In this document: positions 45,883-57,309 of the stretch, one piece after another
Layout of the letters: the number at the start of each line of letters is the position of its first letter
How positions within the stretch are numbered: position 1 is the first letter of the stretch
Origin: Girardinichthys multiradiatus
Taxonomy: Eukaryota; Chordata; Actinopteri; Cyprinodontiformes; Goodeidae
NCBI RefSeq assembly: GCF_021462225.1
Contig: NC_061812.1
Location: 47,907,363 to 47,971,362, forward strand
Direction of reading: 5' to 3'
Length of the DNA: 64,000 bases
The notes under the pieces: model-generated
Databases searched by the model: none
Told to the model about the DNA's origin: nothing
Seen by the model: the letters and a program-made list of their open reading frames with translations, nothing else
Translations under genes and position numbers: made by a program

Positions 45883-46239
45883 GTAAGTCCACCAAACATC
45901 TTCATTAAACCAGACAAAACAAGTAGAAGCTTACATTTAGATCAACATCCCTGTCATCATCACTATCATCATCTCCAATAACTTTCCTCAAGTGCCTTTA
46001 ATGTTGCAAAACATGCAGATTTGTAATATTTTTTTAAATTAGCAAAAATTAACACTTCAACAAACTTTGCTTTGATGTTTATCCAGTTCTGTTTAATGCT
46101 GTAACATCATTAAACGGCGCTGCTCTCAGAACTTCACCATGCTGGATCTGCTCCAACACCAACCACAAACTCACCATGGGAAAATATCTGTGTAGCATTC
46201 TATGATGCATTCACTTGATATTTACTCAGTAGCCGCTAG

Positions 46240-46465
46240 TCTATATGGCAAAGAAGTGAAAATAAATAAAACGTTAAGCTTTTCACATTTCTTACATTAA
46301 AACCACAAACCTTTATATATTCTTGGGGGATTTTATGTGATTGGTCAACGCAATGCAGTGTTTATATGAGCAGTGAAGGGAAAATGATGCACGGTATTCA
46401 AAAGTGTTTAGAAATAAAAATTCCAAAGTGTGGTGTGCATACGTATTCAGCCACCTTTACTTTAA
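46240..46465. mobile_element. Tc1-like UTR relic
   Basis: GGGGGATTTTATGTGATTGG and AAAGTGTGGTGTGCATACGT with TATTCAGCCACCTTTACTTT are blocks from the non-coding flank of a common fish Tc1-like element. No coding part is present. Confidence 0.5.
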
Positions 46466-46484
46466 CACTCGTACTCTTCGTCTT

Positions 46485-47625
46485 TTGCTTTATCCGGGAC
46501 CGGGTTGCGGGGGCAGCAGACTCAACACCCAGACGTCCCTCTCCCCAGACACCTCCTCCAGCTCCTCTGGGGGGAGCCCAAGGCGTTCCCAGACCAGCTG
46601 AGAGACATAGTCCCTCCAGCGTGTCCTGGGTCGTCCCCTAGGACCCCTCCCGGTGAGACGTGCCTGGAACACCTCCCGAGGAAGGCGTCCAGGAGGCATC
46701 CGGTATAGATGCCCGAGCCATCTCAACTGGCTCCTCTCGATGTGGAGGAGCAGCGGCTCTACTCCGAGGCCCTACCAGATGTCCGAGCTCCTCACCCTAT
46801 CTCTAAGGGAGTGCCCGGCCACCCTATGGAGGAAGCTCATTTCAGCCGCTTGTATCCGGGATCTCGTTCTTTCGGTCATGACCCAAAGTTCATGGCCATA
46901 GGTGAGGGTAGGAATGTAGACCGACTGGTAAATCGAGAGCTTCGCTTTTCGGCTTAGCTCTCTCTTCACCACAACGGACTTGCACAGTGCCCCCATTACT
47001 GCGGCAGCCGCACCGATCCGTCTGTCAATCTCCTGGTCCATTCTTTCCTCACTCGTGAACAAGACACCGAGATACTTGAACTCCACTTGAGGCAGGAATT
47101 CCCCTCCAACCTGAAAAGGACAAGCCACCCTTTTCCGGTCAAGAACCATGGCCTCGGACTTGGAGGAGCTAATCTTCATCCCAACCGCTTCACACTTGGC
47201 TGCGGACCGCCCCAGAGCATGTTATAGGTCTTGGCTAGAGGGAGCCAGCAGGACCACGTCATCTGCAAAAAGAAGGGACAAAATCCCCTGGTCCCCAAAC
47301 CAGACCCCCTACGGCCCTTGGCTGCGCCTTGAAATCCTGTCCATAAAAGTTATGAACAGGACCGGTGACAAAGGGCAGCCCTGCCAGAGTCCAACATGCA
47401 CCGGAAACCGGCCCGACTTAGTGCTGGCAATGCGGACCAAACTCCTTCTCCACTCGTACAGAGACCAGATGGCCCTTAATAAAGGACCCCCAATTCCATA
47501 CTCCTGGAGCACCCCCCACAGGGCACCACAAGGGACACAGTCGAATGCCTTCTCCAGGTCCACAAAACACATGTGGACATGTAGGGCAAACTCCAATGAA
47601 CCCTCAAGTACCAGCAGATACCAGT
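46485..47625 (-). mobile_element. 5'-truncated LINE, RT to C-terminal end
   Basis: Minus-strand order: MCFVDLEKAFDCVPCGALWG (RT motif A), VGLWQGCPLSPVLFITFMDR (motif B), then, after a gap, ISSSKSEAMVLDRKRVACPF and VEFKYLGVLFTSEERMDQEI. TYGHELWVMTERTRSRIQAA and MRWLGHLYRMPPGRLPREVF complete the C-terminus. Frames change several times. The ADD-containing stretch near 47250 reads LLFADDVVL-like with frame breaks. Same family as 3905-4590. Confidence 0.88.
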
Positions 47626-47979
47626 CAGTATCTGTCTTTTATGCTTTTAATTTTGGGGAATTATTTATCTTAACAATAAATAAAGAATCATCTACACTCA
47701 CTGGCCACTTTATTAGGTACACCTTGCTAGTAATGGGTTGAACCCCCTTTTGCCTTCAGAACTGCCTTAATCCTTCGTGGCATAGATTCAACAAGGTACT
47801 GGAAACATTCCTCAGAGAGTTTGGTCCATATTGACATGATAACATCGTACAGGTGCTGCAGATTTGGTGGCTGTACATCCGTGATGCTAATCTCCCGTTC
47901 CACCACATCACCAAAGGTGCTCTATTGGATTGAGATCTGGTGACTGTGGAGGCCATTTGAGTACAGTGAACTCATTGTT

Positions 47980-48352
47980 TAGGGCTGCACGGTGGCGCAG
48001 TTGGTAGTACTGTTGCCTTGCAGCAAGAAGGTCCTGGGTTCGATTCCCGGCCGGGGGTCTTTCTGCATGGAGTTTGCATGTTCTCCCCGTGCATGCGTGG
48101 GTTCTCACCGGGTACTCCGGCTTCCTCCCACAGTCCAAAGACATGCCTGTTAGGTTAATTGGTCACTCTAAATTGACCGTAGGTGTATGAATGAGTGTGT
48201 GCATGGTTGTTTGTGTGTTGCCCTGTGATGGACTGGCGACCTGTCCAGGGTGTACCCTGCCTCTCGCCCATAGACTGCTGGAGATAGGCACCAGCTCCCC
48301 TGCGACCCACTATAGAATAAGCGGTAGAAAATGACTGACTGACTGACTGACT
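47980..48352 (+). mobile_element. tRNA-headed SINE copy 3, with 12-bp target duplication
   Basis: The 5' head has an A box (TGGCGCAGTTGG, 47993-48004) and a perfect B box (GGTTCGATTCC, 48037-48047), as in a Pol III tRNA promoter. A long unrelated body follows, then a (GACT)n tail. It is flanked by GAACTCATTGTT at 47968-47979 and 48353-48364, the signature of target-primed insertion. The other copies are 20483-20846 and 33577-33948. Confidence 0.95.
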
Positions 48353-48595
48353 GAACTCATTGTTCAAGAAACCAGTCTGAGATGATTTGTGCTTTATGAC
48401 ATGGCGCGTTATCCTGCTGGAAGTGACCATCAGAAGATGGGTACACTGTGGTTATAAAGGGATGGATATGGTCAGCAACAATATACTCCAGGTAGGCTGT
48501 GGCGTTGACACGATGCTCAATTGGTACCAAGGGGCCCAAAGTGCGCCAAGAAAATATCGCCCACACCATTACACCACCACCAGCGTAAACCATTG

Positions 48596-48712
48596 GTAAG
48601 TAAGTAAGTAAAATTTTATTTATATAGCACCCCTCAAGACACAGATCACAAAGTGCTTCACAACACTAAAACAAATTACAATTGGAATAATATATTCGTA
48701 TGCCTCGTATGG
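48596..48712 (-). mobile_element. SINE/LINE 3' tail insertion
   Basis: Reads GTAAGTAAGTAAGTAAAATT, then TTATTTATATAGCACCCCTC and CACAAAGTGCTTCACAAC. Reversed, this is the GTGAAGCACTTTGTG...TATATAAATAAA(TTAC)n tail of a common fish retroposon. It interrupts the transposase between VYAGGG and the upstream code. Confidence 0.8.
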
Positions 48713-49835
48713 TACAAGGCAGGATGGATCCATGCTTTCATGTTGTTGACGCCAAATTCTGACCCTACCATCTGAATGTCGCAGCAGAAATCGAGACTCA
48801 TCAGATCAGGCAACGTTTTTCCAATCTTCTATTTTCCAATTTTGGTGAGTCTGTGTGAATAGTAGATTCAGTTTCCTGTTCTGAGCTGACAGGAATGACA
48901 CCCGGTGTGGTCTTCTGCTGTTGTAGCCCATCCACCTCAAGGTTCAACGTGTTGTGCGTTCAGAGATTCTCTTCTGCATGCCTTGGTTGTAACGAGTTGT
49001 TATTTGAGTTACTGTTGCCTTTCTATCAGCTCAAACCAGTCTGGCCATTCTCCTCTGACCTCTGGCATCAACAAGGCATTTGCGCCCACAGAACTGCCCC
49101 TCACTGGATATTTTCTCTTTTTTGGACCATTCTCTGTAAACCCTAGAGATTGTAGTGCGTGAAAATCCCAGTAGATCAGCAGTTTCTGAAATACTCAGAC
49201 CAGCCTGTCTGGCACCAACAACCATGCCACGTTCAAAGTCACTTAAATCACCTATTTTCTCCATTCTGATACTCGGTTTGAACTGCAGTATATCGTCTTG
49301 ACCATGTCTACATGCCTAAATGCATTGAGTTGCTGCCATGTGATTGGCTGATTAGAAATTTGCAAGCAGTTGGACAGGTGTACCTAATAAAGTGGCCGGT
49401 GAGTGTATATTTGCTGTCAGTGTAGCTGGAAAATGATGTCTGCCTGCTGATGTAGCTTCCATCTCCATATGGTCTCATTTTTCTCCATGTTTTGTTAAAA
49501 AGATTTCTTTGTGTATTCTTAAAGTCTTCATCCGTAAAAGTAAACACCTGTGAATTCTGTATAATCATACAGTGGGGAGAGCAAGTATTTGATACACTGC
49601 TGATTTTGCAGGTTTTCCCACTTGCAAAGCAAGTAGAAGTCTTTAATTTTGATCATAGGTACTCTTCAACTCTATCTAAAACAACTGAATCTAAAACAAA
49701 AATCCAGAAAATCACATTGTGTGATTTTTATGTAATTAATTTGCATTTTATTGCATGATATAGATATTTGATACATCAGAAAAAGTTATTGACGAGGTTT
49801 ACCCACAATGCAGCAGGGATTTTGGGCCACTCCTC

Positions 49836-50893
49836 TACAGGTTGGGCCATTTATATGGATACACCTTAATAAAATGGGAATGGTTGGTCATATTAACTTC
49901 CTGTTTGTGACACATTAGTGAGGGGGGAAACTTTTCAAGATGGGTGGTGGCCATGGTGGCCATTTTGAAGTTGGCCATTTTGAATCCAACTTTTGTTTCT
50001 TCAATAGGAAGAGGGTCATGTGACACATCAAACCTATTGGGAATTTCATAAGAAAAACAACGGTGTGCTTGGTTTTAACATAACTTTATTCTTTCATGAG
50101 TTATTTACAAGTTTCTGACCACTTATAAAATGTGTTCAATGTGCTGCCCATTGTGTTGGATTGTCAATGCAACCCTCTTCTCCCACTCTTCACACACTGA
50201 TAGCAACACCCCTGGATAAATGCTAGCACAGGCTTCTAGTATCTGTAGTCTCAGGTGCTGCACATCTCATATCTTCACAGCATAGACAATTGCCTTCAGA
50301 TGACCCCAAAGATAAAAGTTTAAGGGGGTCAGATCGGGAGACCTTGGGGGCCATTCAACTGGCCCACGATGACCAATCCACTTTCCAGGAAACTGTTCAT
50401 TTAGGAATGCTCGGACCTGACAACCATAATGTGGTGGTGCACCGTCTTGCTGGAAAAAGTCAGGGAATGTGCCAGCTTCAGTGCATAAAGAGGGAAACAC
50501 ATCATCATGTAGCAATTTCGCATATCCAGTGGGCTTGAGGTTTCCATTGACAAAGAATGTCCCCACTATATTTGTTAACCTCGGCAACATGTCAATGGCT
50601 GTAAACAAAGAGAAACTTGTAAATATCTCATGTAATAATAAAGTTATGTTAAAACCAAGCACACCATTGTTTTTCTTGCGAAATTCCCAATAGGTTTGAT
50701 GTGTCACATGACCCTCTTCCTATTGAAAAAACAAAAGTTGGATTAAAAATGGCCGACTTCAAAATGGCCACCATGGCCACCACCCATCTTGAAAAGTTTC
50801 CCCCCTCACATATACTAATGTGCCACAAACAGGAAGTTAATATGACCAACCATTTTATTAAGGTGTATCCATATAAATAGCACACCCTGTATA
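49836..50893 (-). mobile_element. Nested mariner-like element, DD41D spacing
   Basis: About 1.05 kb between TA dinucleotides, with inverted ends CAGGTTGGGCCATTTATATG and CATATAAATAGCACACCCTG. The match continues about 70 bp inward (GGATACACCTTAATAAAATG...AACTTCCTGTTTGTG). A second inverted block, AAAATGGCCACCATGGCCAC, lies further in. It interrupts host sequence TCCTCTACAGATCTTC. Confidence 0.92.
50267..50707 (-). pseudogene. Transposase remnant of the nested mariner, catalytic Asp replaced
   Basis: Only the C-terminal part is readable, from 50707. It contains NIVGTFFVNGNLKPTGYAKL, then FPDFFQQDGAPPHYGCQVRA (catalytic Asp in QQDGAPPH) and VEWPPRSPDLTPLNFYLWGH. The third catalytic residue, normally Asp in the L-D-F-x-L-W block, is Asn here. 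The gap between is 41 residues. The N-terminal HTH and first Asp are missing in this internally deleted copy. Inactive. Confidence 0.85.
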
Positions 50894-50939
50894 CAGATCT
50901 TCCCTAGATCCTGTGCTGCAGGATTTTAATTCATGGCAG

Positions 50940-51254
50940 TGTGTGGTGTGTTATTAATGGTCTTATTTGAGACTGTGGTCCTAGCTCTCTTCAGTTCAGT
51001 GACTAGGTCCTGCCTAGTGAGGCTGATCCCTCACCTTCCTCATGATCATTGATGCCCCACGAGGTGAGATTGTGCATGGAGCCTGAGGGGAGATTGACCG
51101 TCATCTTGAACTTCTTCCATTTTCTTATAATTGTGCCAACAGTTGTTCTCTTCGCACCAAGCTGCTTGGCTATTTTCCTGTAGCCCATCCCAGCCTTGTG
51201 CAGATCTACTATTTTATCCCTGATGTCCTCACACAGCTCTCTGGTCTGGGCCAT
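50940..51254 (-). pseudogene. Tc1-like transposase N-terminal domain
   Basis: [20 protein letters not shown] then [20 protein letters not shown] and [18 protein letters not shown]: the paired-like HTH that binds Tc1 terminal repeats, open for about 65 codons. It breaks in [14 protein letters not shown]. The element's catalytic domain is absent. Confidence 0.88.
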
Positions 51255-52201
51255 TGTGGAGAGGTTGGAGTTGATTGAGTGTGTGGACAGGTGTCTTTTA
51301 TACAGATGAGTTCAAACAGGTGCAGTTAATACAGGTAATGAGTGGAGAACAGGAGGGCTGCTTAAAGGACTAACAGGCCTATGGGAGCCAGGATTCCTAC
51401 TGGTTGTTAGGTGATCAAATACTTATGTCATGCAATTAAATGCAAATTAATTACTGAAAAATCACAGCTAAAAGTACATATGATAAATATCGAAGACTTC
51501 TACGTGCTTTGCAAATGGGAAAACCTGCAAAATCTACAGTGTAGCAACTACTTGTTCTTCTCGCTGTACATTACTTCTGGGTACATAACATTGCTAAACC
51601 TCTATCTGATCATCTAAACCAGTTGGCCGGAATTTGGCCCTTAGGAACTGACCTTAAACACCACTGAAAAAGAGCAAGACTCACAGTGTAGTGTTTCTTC
51701 CTAAGACTTCAACAGCTGCATAGGTTCAATTAGTACATAAGTTGTTTTTTTATTGGACATGCTCACATGTTCTAACTCCACTATTAAATCTAAGTTAGTA
51801 AGTGCGGCTGTGGATTAGATTAGTCACTAAAAGATTCTCCATGTTCACTGTTCATCACTGTCCATCTAGATTTTCTTGATGCATCAGACATTTCTAAACC
51901 TAATTTTAGTAGTTTAAACTGCTCCTTCAGCTTTTTTGTCATCTTTCTAAAACTTCAGGATGTGTCCCCTAGCATGTCAACAAGAAGGTTCCTCCTGCAT
52001 CTGATAAAAAAAAATTTAAGGACTGCATAATTTTGCAGAGGGAAGCTCGTATTTGCTTAGTTAAACACAGGTGGTGACTTCCAGACTGGATATTCAGCAT
52101 TTGTTTGTAATTTACATATGGATATAGACTGACTGAGCCACCCATTCAACTTTGCATCCGACTTGCAGTTTGCCACAGTGCCATTGTTTGCTTTTCCTTA
52201 G

Positions 52202-52358
52202 GTGGCCCTGTCTATTCCAGGACTTCCAATGTTGGAAAAAGGCGAGTCTTACTCCTGCTTCTTCCAGGACAGCCACAGTTCTGCCACCATCACTGAAACT
52301 GGAGTCACATGCCAATCTCCAGACTCCAGTAGAATACCTATGGTGACTCCTGGACAGG
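52202..52358 (+). CDS. plxnb1: plxnb1 coding exon 6: between PSI-1 and PSI-2
   Basis: Residues 565-616 plus one base: VALSIPGLPMLEKGESYSCF, FQDSHSSATITETGVTCQSP, then VTPGQ. The VSLSVPGLPSL-x-EGE-x-Y-x-C-F pattern and the two Cys match the plexin segment between PSI-1 and PSI-2. Acceptor TGCTTTTCCTTAG, donor CAGG-GTGAGT, phase 1 out. Confidence 0.93.
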
Positions 52359-52444
52359 GTGAGTCAAGCCTATTCTGCTCAGATATAAAAAGGATAAAAT
52401 GCAGGTCTAAAGTGGAGATTGCGCTATACTCTGACCTGAGTCAG

Positions 52445-53689
52445 TACAGGGGTTGGACAAGGAAACTGAAACACCTGTCATTTTAGTGTGGGAGGTTTCA
52501 TGGCTAAATTGGACCAGCCAGGTAGCCAGTCTTCATTGATTGCACATTGCACCAGTAAGAGCAGAATGTGAAGGTTCAATTAGCAGGGTAAGAGCACAGT
52601 TTTGCTCAAAATATTGAAATGTACACAACATTATGGGTGAGATACCAGAGTTCCAAAGAGGACAAATTGTTGTTGCACGTCTTGCACCAGTCTTTGTGAT
52701 GTATCAAGAGCCACAGTATCCAGGGTAATGTCAGCATACCACCAAGAACCACATCCAACAGGATTAACTGTGGACGCAAGAGGAAGCTGTCTGAAAGGGA
52801 TGTTCGGGTGCTAACCCAGATTGTACCCAAAAAACATAAAATCACGGCTGCCCAAATCACGTCAGAATTAAATGTGCACCTCAACTCTCCTGTTTCCACC
52901 AGAACTGTCCGTCGGGAGCTCCACAGGGTCAATATACACGGCCGGGCTGCTATAGCCAAACCTTTGGTCACTCATGCCAATGACAAACGTCAGTTTCAAT
53001 GGTGCAAGGAGCACAAATCTTGGGCTGCGGACAATGTGAAACATGTATTGTTGTCTGATGAGTCCACCCTTACTGTTTTCCTCACATCCGGGAGAGTTAC
53101 GGTGTGGAGAAGCCCCAAAGAAGCGTACCACCCAGACTGTTGCATGCCCAGAGTGAAGCATGGGGGTGGATCAGTGATGGTTTGGGCTGTCATATCATGG
53201 CATTCCATTTGCCCAATACTTGTGCTAGATGGGCGCGTCACTGCCAAGGACTACCGAACCATTCTTGAGGACCATGTGCATCCAATGGTTCAAACATTGT
53301 ATCCTGAAGGCGGTGCCGTGTATCTGGATGACAATGCACCAATAAACACAGCAAGACTGGTGAAAGATTGGTTTGATGAACATGAAAGTGAAGTTGAACA
53401 TCTCCCATGGCCTGCACAGTCACCAGATCTAAATATTATTGAGCCACTTTGGGGTGTTTTGGAGGAGCGAGTCAGGAAACGTTTTCCTCCACCAGTATCA
53501 CGTAGTGACCTGGCCACTATCCTGCAAGAAGAATGGCTTAAAATCCTTCTGACCACTGTGCAGGACTTTAATATGTAATTTCCAAGACGAATTGACGCTG
53601 TATTGGCCGCAAAAGGAGACCCTACACCATACTAATAAATTATTGTGGTCTAAAACCAGGTGTTTCAGTTTCATTGTCCAACCCCTGTA
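52445..53689 (+). mobile_element. Tc1/mariner element, DD36E family, copy 3, sense to plxnb1
   Basis: TA-CAGGGGTTGGACAAGGAAAC to GTTTCATTGTCCAACCCCTG-TA, full length. It is the only one of the three copies on the plus strand. It begins 86 bp after the splice donor of coding exon 6. Confidence 0.95.
52633..53640 (+). pseudogene. DD36E transposase copy 3
   Basis: It starts MGEIPEFQRGQIVVARLA at 52633, then changes frame where a stretch present in copy 1 is lost. The main frame (52808-53578) runs LTQIVPKKHKITAAQITSEL to VLLSDESTLTVFLTSG (first Asp), VKHGGGSVMVWAVISW, YLDDNAPINTARLVKDW (second Asp; neighbouring Gln and His are altered to Leu and Asn) and SPDLNIIEPLWGVLEERVRK (Glu). A premature TAA at 53576-53578 removes the last ~20 residues; the lost AKGDPTPY code is still readable after it. 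Confidence 0.92.
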
Positions 53690-54399
53690 CACCAGTGTTC
53701 ACTGCTTGTTGTGTTCACTCCTTCAGCCTTCAGCTGAAGGATTTTAATTACTGGTATGAGCTTTTGGTTTTGTGACTAAGGGATTTGGAGCCCTGCTGTG
53801 TTGGGATTAACCTTTGTACGCGTGCATGCAATGTCTGCTGATGCAGACACAGCTACAAACACAGTTAAATCTAATCGAACCCATTCCATTTTTATCGAAG
53901 TTGTCTGAAACAATGAAAACTAATCTGTATTTTAATCTGCACAGTTTTGCATAAATCTGTTTCATCTACTCTATATCTGCACATGTGTCTCACTATTTCT
54001 GTTTGTGTCATGTTTGTTCAACCAAACAGAAATATTTTTAACAATTTTCATTTTAGGACACTTAACAAAAAAACCAGGTCCAATTCTTTTCTAGTTATGT
54101 CTGCATGTGTCCAATTAATGCTAATCCAATCATAAAGTCACATTTAGTTTCACGTTCATACAGGTCAGTTCTTTTGTCTCACAGGGGGAAATTGGTGCAC
54201 AGCAGAGGTCAAAGACAGTCAAAGCATAATCAACACAATCTCCCCATAATAATGAAATATCTCAACAAGGATTTTAAAAATAAATAAACAGTTAAACATT
54301 CTAAAACGTGCCAAGCTTGGTCAAAGTTGATAAACAGCTTTTATTGCATTTGGTACAGACGAATATTTGTATAGATTGCACCTTATAGTTGTATAGCAA

Positions 54400-55720
54400 C
54401 CTATACCTTCAACCTGAAGAAAGGAGAACAAATTCTTCTAAAACTGGGTGGTCTTTGCTGGCTAGGATGGTTTTGGCCTTTTTCACAATCTGTCTATTCC
54501 AGATAGCTGCCAAGGGGCGCTGGTGAACAAGACTGAACAGACAGTTGTTATTTTTCCAGGACAAGCTGTCATACCAAGCAACAAAACTAAATGATGAAAC
54601 AGACTCAATAAAAAAGCTGTAAAATACAATCATCAGTGTTTTATCAGTGCTAAAAATATTCAGTCATTTTAAAACATAAAGTATTTGCAGGCTCTTCCTA
54701 CAAATTGCTCCAGTGTGTTGGTCAAAGTTAAGAGATGTGTCCACAATTGTTACCATGTACTGTCCACAGTCTCCACTAGTGACCCCTTGGTTGTTGGTGG
54801 TACATCAGGGTGGGGAGTTTGCCTGAAGTCTATGACCATGTCTGTTGTTTTACTGATAATATAAAACTAATTGTTCATTACACCTCTTCACAAAGCAGCC
54901 AAGAACAAGTCCATGTTGAATCTTTTCATCCTGCAGCAGACTGACTATAACAGCGTCATCTGCAAACTTGAGGAGGTCTTTTGACTCTTGGGGAGAGGAC
55001 ACACCCCTGAGGTGACCCTGTGGATGACAGCTGTTTCCAGGATAGGACACCATTCGCCCTTGCTGCTTGTAGCCTACATGTTAAAAAGGCTAAAATCCAT
55101 TTCACCAAACCAACATCAAAATTAAAAAGGTGCAGGAGTTTTTTCACCGAGATTTGTGGTCGAATCATGTTAAAGCTGAAATAAAATCCACAAATAAAAG
55201 CTTTGCATTGGTTTTTGTGCCCTCAAGATACTTGAACAGATAATTAAAAAGTGTGATGGTAGCATCCTCCATTCCCCTCTGTGCCTGGTAAGCAAACTGC
55301 AATGGGTCAACCTGGCCCTGTACCTTATCAGTCAGAATGGCTTTGACCTGCATCTCAAAAGCATTTCACAACAATAAAGGTCAGAGCCACTGGCTGAAAA
55401 TTGTTCTTTTGAAGATTTCTTTTTTTGCCACCCGTGCATTTATAGATACCTTCCAGAGCTTCAGAACCTTCTGCTGAGTAAAAGACAGATTAAACAGTTC
55501 TGCAAAAATATCACACAGTTGGTTTGCACAGACTTTGAGAAGTCTGCCTGTGATCCTGTCGGGCCCAGGGGTTTTCCTGATGTTACATCTCTGGAACACA
55601 GAACTGACTGACAAAACGCTGAAGACAGAGAGTACAGACAGTTAACAGCAGCAATAGCATAGTTAATGGTTTCATCTAGGAGAGCAACACACTGAGGCAG
55701 CAGTGCTATCAATGAGGTGA
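54400..55720 (-). mobile_element. LINE reverse transcriptase relic
   Basis: Minus-strand order: RKTPGPDRITGRLLKVCANQ (55381-55614), GQVDPLQFAYQAQRGMEDAT (55165-55353), KLLFVDFISALT (motif A), STGSPQGCVLSP (motif B, about 55010), then FADDAVIVSLLQDEK (54930-54970, catalytic Asp pair). AIWNRQIVKKAKTILASKDH near 54470 is the C-terminal block. Several frame changes and a deletion after the ADD motif. Rex1/CR1/L2 group by recalled similarity. Confidence 0.88.
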
Positions 55721-57106
55721 AAATTAAAAACAGTACACAGTTTGGAGAAATAGTAGCAATACCTCTTCACTGTACAAGTGTGTATTCCATGAAAAGGTAA
55801 AAAAACAGAGAATTATTGTAAAACAAATGAATAAAAACTATTACATAAACAAAGAGTTGTAGGACAGTTAATCAGCTTTGTGGACATTTGATTGTTTTCG
55901 TATGATGATGAGACATTCAGCAGGGTACAGAATAATCTAAGAAACTACAACATAGATTAATAGCATTAGGATTTTATGGATTTTAATATTGCATAGTACA
56001 TCCTTCACAAAGGACATATACATATACACATATTAGAAATTATTCTTAAAGATGAATATTATTTAGATCCTTTCTAAAGGAAAAATGGTATGGTTGTCCA
56101 AACATGTAACCATGTACAAAATGTTACAATAAAGCTTTCATCTTGGTTTATTCAGTTTGAAGTTAAGAGAGGTTTCTCCACACTGAGTCTTTGGTAGGGA
56201 TAGAAGGATGCATAGCATGCCAGTAAAAATTAGAATAATCTGTACTAGAGAGCTATCCCACTCCTCCGTTAGATGGACACCTGTCCCCTGTGTAGATTGT
56301 ATGCCAACTCTGGTGACTGAAGTCTGAAAGGTTTGCTCCTGTCATGCTTAAATCTAAACTTTTTAAAAAATGTTAAAGTTGGAAATAATTGTTTTGCTAT
56401 TTCTAAGCATCCTTGTGACCATGCTAATTTAAATATAAAGTAACTGTAGGAAATCTTCGGTTGAGCTTGTGCAGTGCAGCTGCTTCGGTTTTCTAAAAAC
56501 AATGCCCCAGAAAGACCAAAGGTCTTGCTATTCAAAATGGAGAGCCCTGCCACTCTCTAAGTTCTTTGAAGCTTTATAAAGGATTATAGAGAATGGAGAA
56601 AAAAGTGATAGGTAGATGGATGGAAAAGTCAGTGTTGAGACAGAATTTTCGTTCGTTCAATATTTGTTTCTCTCACTGCAGCCAAAATGTGAGCTGACCC
56701 AACAATAACCTCAGAATGATCCGGCGATGGCTATGATGTTAATATAACTTCTTGTTACTGGCAGTATTCATTTGGTTTAAAATTCCCATCTACAGCTTAC
56801 TAAATAAGGAGCAGGAAAATGATTGTCGGGAAACCTTTAAGCCTAAGACCCCGCTGTGTTTATATCTGCTCTGTGTGATGCGATAAAAAAACAATCCACA
56901 TGAGTTTCATTAGGCTGCTGTTGATTGGTCCTCAGGTTCTTTCATATGTTCCCATTATAGCCCTGATATAGACTCTGGAAATAAGGGTTGGTAAACCTGG
57001 CCAAATATTTTCAAAGCTTTTGTGGCTCTGCTCAGATATGAGGTCAGGCTGGAGGTGTTGTTCCCAGGATTTGCTCACTCTGTGTTTCTCTGTGTTCTGC
57101 CACCAG

Positions 57107-57215
57107 ATTTTGTCACTCTCACCTTGTCTGTTCGATTCGGGGACGTCATGGTGACAGCAAGGGATTTCACCTTTTATGACTGTATGGCAGTTAAGCAGCA
57201 ATCTGGGAGCATTCC
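57107..57215 (+). CDS. plxnb1: plxnb1 coding exon 7: strand leading into PSI-2
   Basis: With one base from the previous exon it reads DFVTLTLSVRFGDVMVTARD then FTFYDCMAVKQQSGSIP. The FV-x-V-x-LSVRFG-x-V...FTFYDC pattern is strongly conserved in plexins just before PSI-2. Acceptor GTTCTGCCACCAG, donor TTCC-GTAAGT, phase 2 out. Confidence 0.94.
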
Positions 57216-57309
57216 GTAAGTTATTGCTAACCATTCATCTCTTCTGTCTTTCTCACTGAAGGTCTCAATACCTAGTCATGTTTTTGTGTGACTTTGTGGT
57301 TTTTAATTA

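Larger units (their letters stand above)
47760..49264 (-). pseudogene. Transposase split by two retroposons
   Basis: The N-terminus at 49264 starts MEKIGDLSDFERGMVVGARQ, then AGLSISETADLLGFSRTTIS, a clear HTH. The middle (48357-48593) has YAGGGVMVWAIFSWRTLGPL and HFQQDNAPCHKAQIISDWFL, with the second catalytic Asp. After the SINE, KWPPQSPDLNPIEHLW supplies the catalytic Glu, followed by a degraded tail toward 47760. Bases were also lost at the SINE site and elsewhere, so the protein could not be made even without the insertions. Confidence 0.88.
47693..49407 (-). mobile_element. Tc1-like element (CACTCACTGGCCACTTTATT family) carrying two insertions
   Basis: The ends TA-CACTCACTGGCCACTTTA and AAAGTGGCCGGTGAGTG-TA are inverted. 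Without its two insertions it would be about 1.2 kb. Insertions are a tRNA-headed SINE at 47980-48352 and a SINE/LINE tail at 48596-48712. A truncated relative is at 9354-10050. Confidence 0.93.
49568..51568 (-). mobile_element. Tc1-like element with nested mariner
   Basis: The left end TA-CAGTGGGGAGAGCAAGTAT and right end CTTGTTCTTCTCGCTG-TA are inverted. The match continues through TTTGCAGGTTTTCCCACTTG. The N-terminal transposase code is on the minus strand at 50935-51254. The catalytic C-terminal half was removed or replaced around the nested element at 49836-50893. Confidence 0.9.
45883..52201 (+). other. plxnb1 intron filled by transposons
   Basis: 6.3-kb intron. In order it holds a Tc1 UTR relic, an antisense LINE, a Tc1-like element with two SINE-type insertions, and a Tc1-like element with a nested mariner. 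The parts 45890-46230 and 51570-52200 have no recognised repeat. Confidence 0.88.
52359..57106 (+). other. plxnb1 intron
   Basis: 4.75-kb intron, GTGAGT...GTTCTGCCACCAG. It holds the third DD36E Tc1-like copy (52445-53689) and an antisense LINE relic (about 54400-55720). The parts 53690-54290 and 55730-57100 show nothing recognised. Confidence 0.88.

Noticed and set aside
47980..48060. A tRNA gene, from the A and B box motifs
   Set aside because: The motifs are the head of a SINE present three times in the window, followed by a long body and GACT tail. The region does not fold into a full cloverleaf by eye.
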